Source: Actinomycetes bacterium
GTDB taxonomy: Bacteria > Actinomycetota > Acidimicrobiia > Acidimicrobiales > Microtrichaceae
DNA length: 5,299 bases
Direction: 5' to 3'
Assembly (NCBI GenBank): GCA_023434535.1
Contig: JAEYSR010000236.1
Span: 1 to 5,299 of the forward strand
Shown here: positions 4,791 through 5,299 of the stretch, one piece after another
How the letters are laid out: each line of letters starts with the position of its first letter
Position numbering within the stretch: the first letter of the stretch is position 1
Translations under genes and position numbers: made by a program
Notes under the pieces: generated by a model
Database searches by the model: none
Told to the model about the DNA's origin: nothing
What the model saw: the letters and a program-made list of their open reading frames with translations, nothing else

Positions 4791-5299
4791 TCAGCTGGTG
4801 GTCGTGCCGTTGTCCCAGATGCGCAGCAGCTGGCCCGAGGGACCGTTGCCGCCCGCAGGACCGACGTTGCCCGCCGAGGCGCTCGATCCGTCACCGCCCG
4901 TGTCGTTGCCGAAGCCGCCGAGGCCGGAGGTGGCCGCAGCCGCCGCGGCGCCGCCGGCACCGCCGGTCGCCGGCGAGATGGGCCGCGACAGCGTCGAGGC
5001 GTTGTTGGTGAGCGAACCCACGCCGACGTGGAGGACGGCGATCGACGGGCCACCGGCTCCGCCACCGGCACCGCCGCCGCCACCACCGGCGCCGCCGCCA
5101 CCACCACCGCCGCCGCCACCGGCGAGGCAGCAGGAGTCGGAGCCGCCGTTGCCGCCGTTGCCGCCGTTGCCGCCGCGTCCGCCGGGCGCACCCGCACCAC
5201 CGGCGCCGCCGGCGGAGGACGTGACCGTCGAGGAGCTCAGGTTGATGCTGGCGTTGTTGGCGTAGACCCCGAAGGATCCGCCGCCCGACTTTCCGGCCG
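4791..5299 (-). CDS. Glycine-rich, beta-helix-like surface protein, C-terminal 168 residues (start lies past the right edge)
   Basis: The minus frame is open from the right edge to the TGA at 4791 and gives 168 residues. Two stretches look like rungs of a right-handed parallel beta-helix, SFGVYANNASINLSSSTVT and IAVLHVGVGSLTNNASTL. Each is followed by a Gly/Ala-rich insertion beginning GGAGGA. The first insertion includes a (GGN)n run, then SDSCCLAG with adjacent cysteines, then a 24-residue stretch of 21 Gly and 3 Ala. This layout is known from large secreted proteins of actinobacteria, myxobacteria and planctomycetes and superficially resembles mycobacterial PGRS regions; no PE domain is visible because the N-terminus is missing. 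The chain ends GQLLRIWDNGTTTS without a sorting motif or membrane anchor. The role is probably extracellular and otherwise unknown. The stop is 20 bp before the lipoprotein start, so the two are probably one operon with this gene upstream. An internal GTG near 5021 would give only a fragment and is not preferred. Confidence 0.75.
   Translation of the reverse strand, partial: AGKSGGGSFGVYANNASINLSSSTVTSSAGGAGGAGAPGGRGGNGGNGGNGGSDSCCLAGGGGGGGGGGAGGGGGGAGGGAGGPSIAVLHVGVGSLTNNASTLSRPISPATGGAGGAAAAAATSGLGGFGNDTGGDGSSASAGNVGPAGGNGPSGQLLRIWDNGTTTS
5049..5120 (-). repeat. Low-complexity Gly/Ala codon tract
   Basis: Twenty-four successive codons on the minus strand are all GGN or GCC, encoding 21 Gly and 3 Ala, with GGC and GGT alternating irregularly. 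Such a tract can expand or contract by slippage and is prone to assembly error. It forms the core of the Gly-rich insertion between the two beta-helix-like rungs. Confidence 0.85.
5143..5175 (-). repeat. 9-bp tandem repeat encoding Gly-Gly-Asn units
   Basis: The plus-strand unit CCGCCGTTG occurs three times at 5143-5169 and is followed by a further CCGCCG. On the coding strand it reads as GGC GGC AAC repeats, giving GGNGGNGGNGG. The copies are identical, which suggests recent slippage within the Gly-rich gene and a site likely to vary in length between strains. Confidence 0.9.

Noticed and set aside
5049..5175. CRISPR-like or regulatory repeat array
   Set aside because: The repeats are 3- and 9-bp codon-phased units without spacers inside an open coding frame, so they are explained by Gly-rich protein sequence.
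1828..5265. A 1145-codon open frame on the plus strand antisense to zwf, the lipoprotein and the Gly-rich gene
   Set aside because: It lies opposite three well-supported genes, crosses their intergenic gaps, and gives an Arg/Asp/Glu/His/Leu-rich product ending in a poly-Pro stretch that simply mirrors Gly codons. This is the usual stop-free shadow in high-GC DNA.
4791..5299. Mycobacterial PE_PGRS identity for the Gly-rich gene
   Set aside because: The Gly-Gly-Ala/Asn pattern is similar, but no PE domain can be seen, the beta-helix-like rungs differ, and the adjoining lipoprotein is not a known PE partner.

Overview
The window looks like ordinary chromosome from a high-GC, Gram-positive actinobacterium. 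My best guess is a deep-branching lineage such as Acidimicrobiia. The basis is the very high third-position GC, the actinobacterial type of glucose-6-phosphate dehydrogenase, TANNNT -10 boxes sitting almost on the start codons, and a lipoprotein-plus-glycine-rich surface gene pair. The lineage is an inference. I see no tRNA, rRNA, CRISPR, transposase or integrase sequence.

Layout from left to right: (1) 1-674, minus strand, the first 224 residues of a DUF2252-family protein that runs off the left edge. (2) 675-744, a 70-bp divergent promoter region with a -10 box for each side and a 7-bp dyad between them. (3) 745-1194, plus strand, a small 149-residue protein with a PIN/NYN-ribonuclease-like sequence pattern. 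(4) 1195-1233, a short convergent gap holding a GC-rich hairpin. (5) 1234-2637, minus strand, a complete glucose-6-phosphate dehydrogenase (zwf) with an apparently leaderless promoter. (6) 2638-2748, an intergenic gap with two consecutive hairpins that probably end the upstream transcript. (7) 2749-4770, minus strand, a 673-residue predicted lipoprotein made almost wholly of short Gly/Val/Ser/Thr-rich beta strands. It carries a recurring motif at about 30-residue spacing and is not a family I recognise. (8) 4791-5299, minus strand, the C-terminal 168 residues of a glycine-rich protein resembling a secreted parallel beta-helix protein with Gly-rich insertions.

The last two genes are 20 bp apart on the same strand, with a Shine-Dalgarno site in the gap, so they are probably cotranscribed and probably both act outside the membrane. 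zwf is separated from them by the hairpins and starts its own transcript; it supplies NADPH through the oxidative pentose phosphate pathway. The DUF2252 and PIN-like genes are divergent and may share a control region. Nothing ties the surface pair to zwf functionally.

The least-explained content is the surface pair, above all the repeat-built lipoprotein. No stretch over 300 bases lacks a gene.
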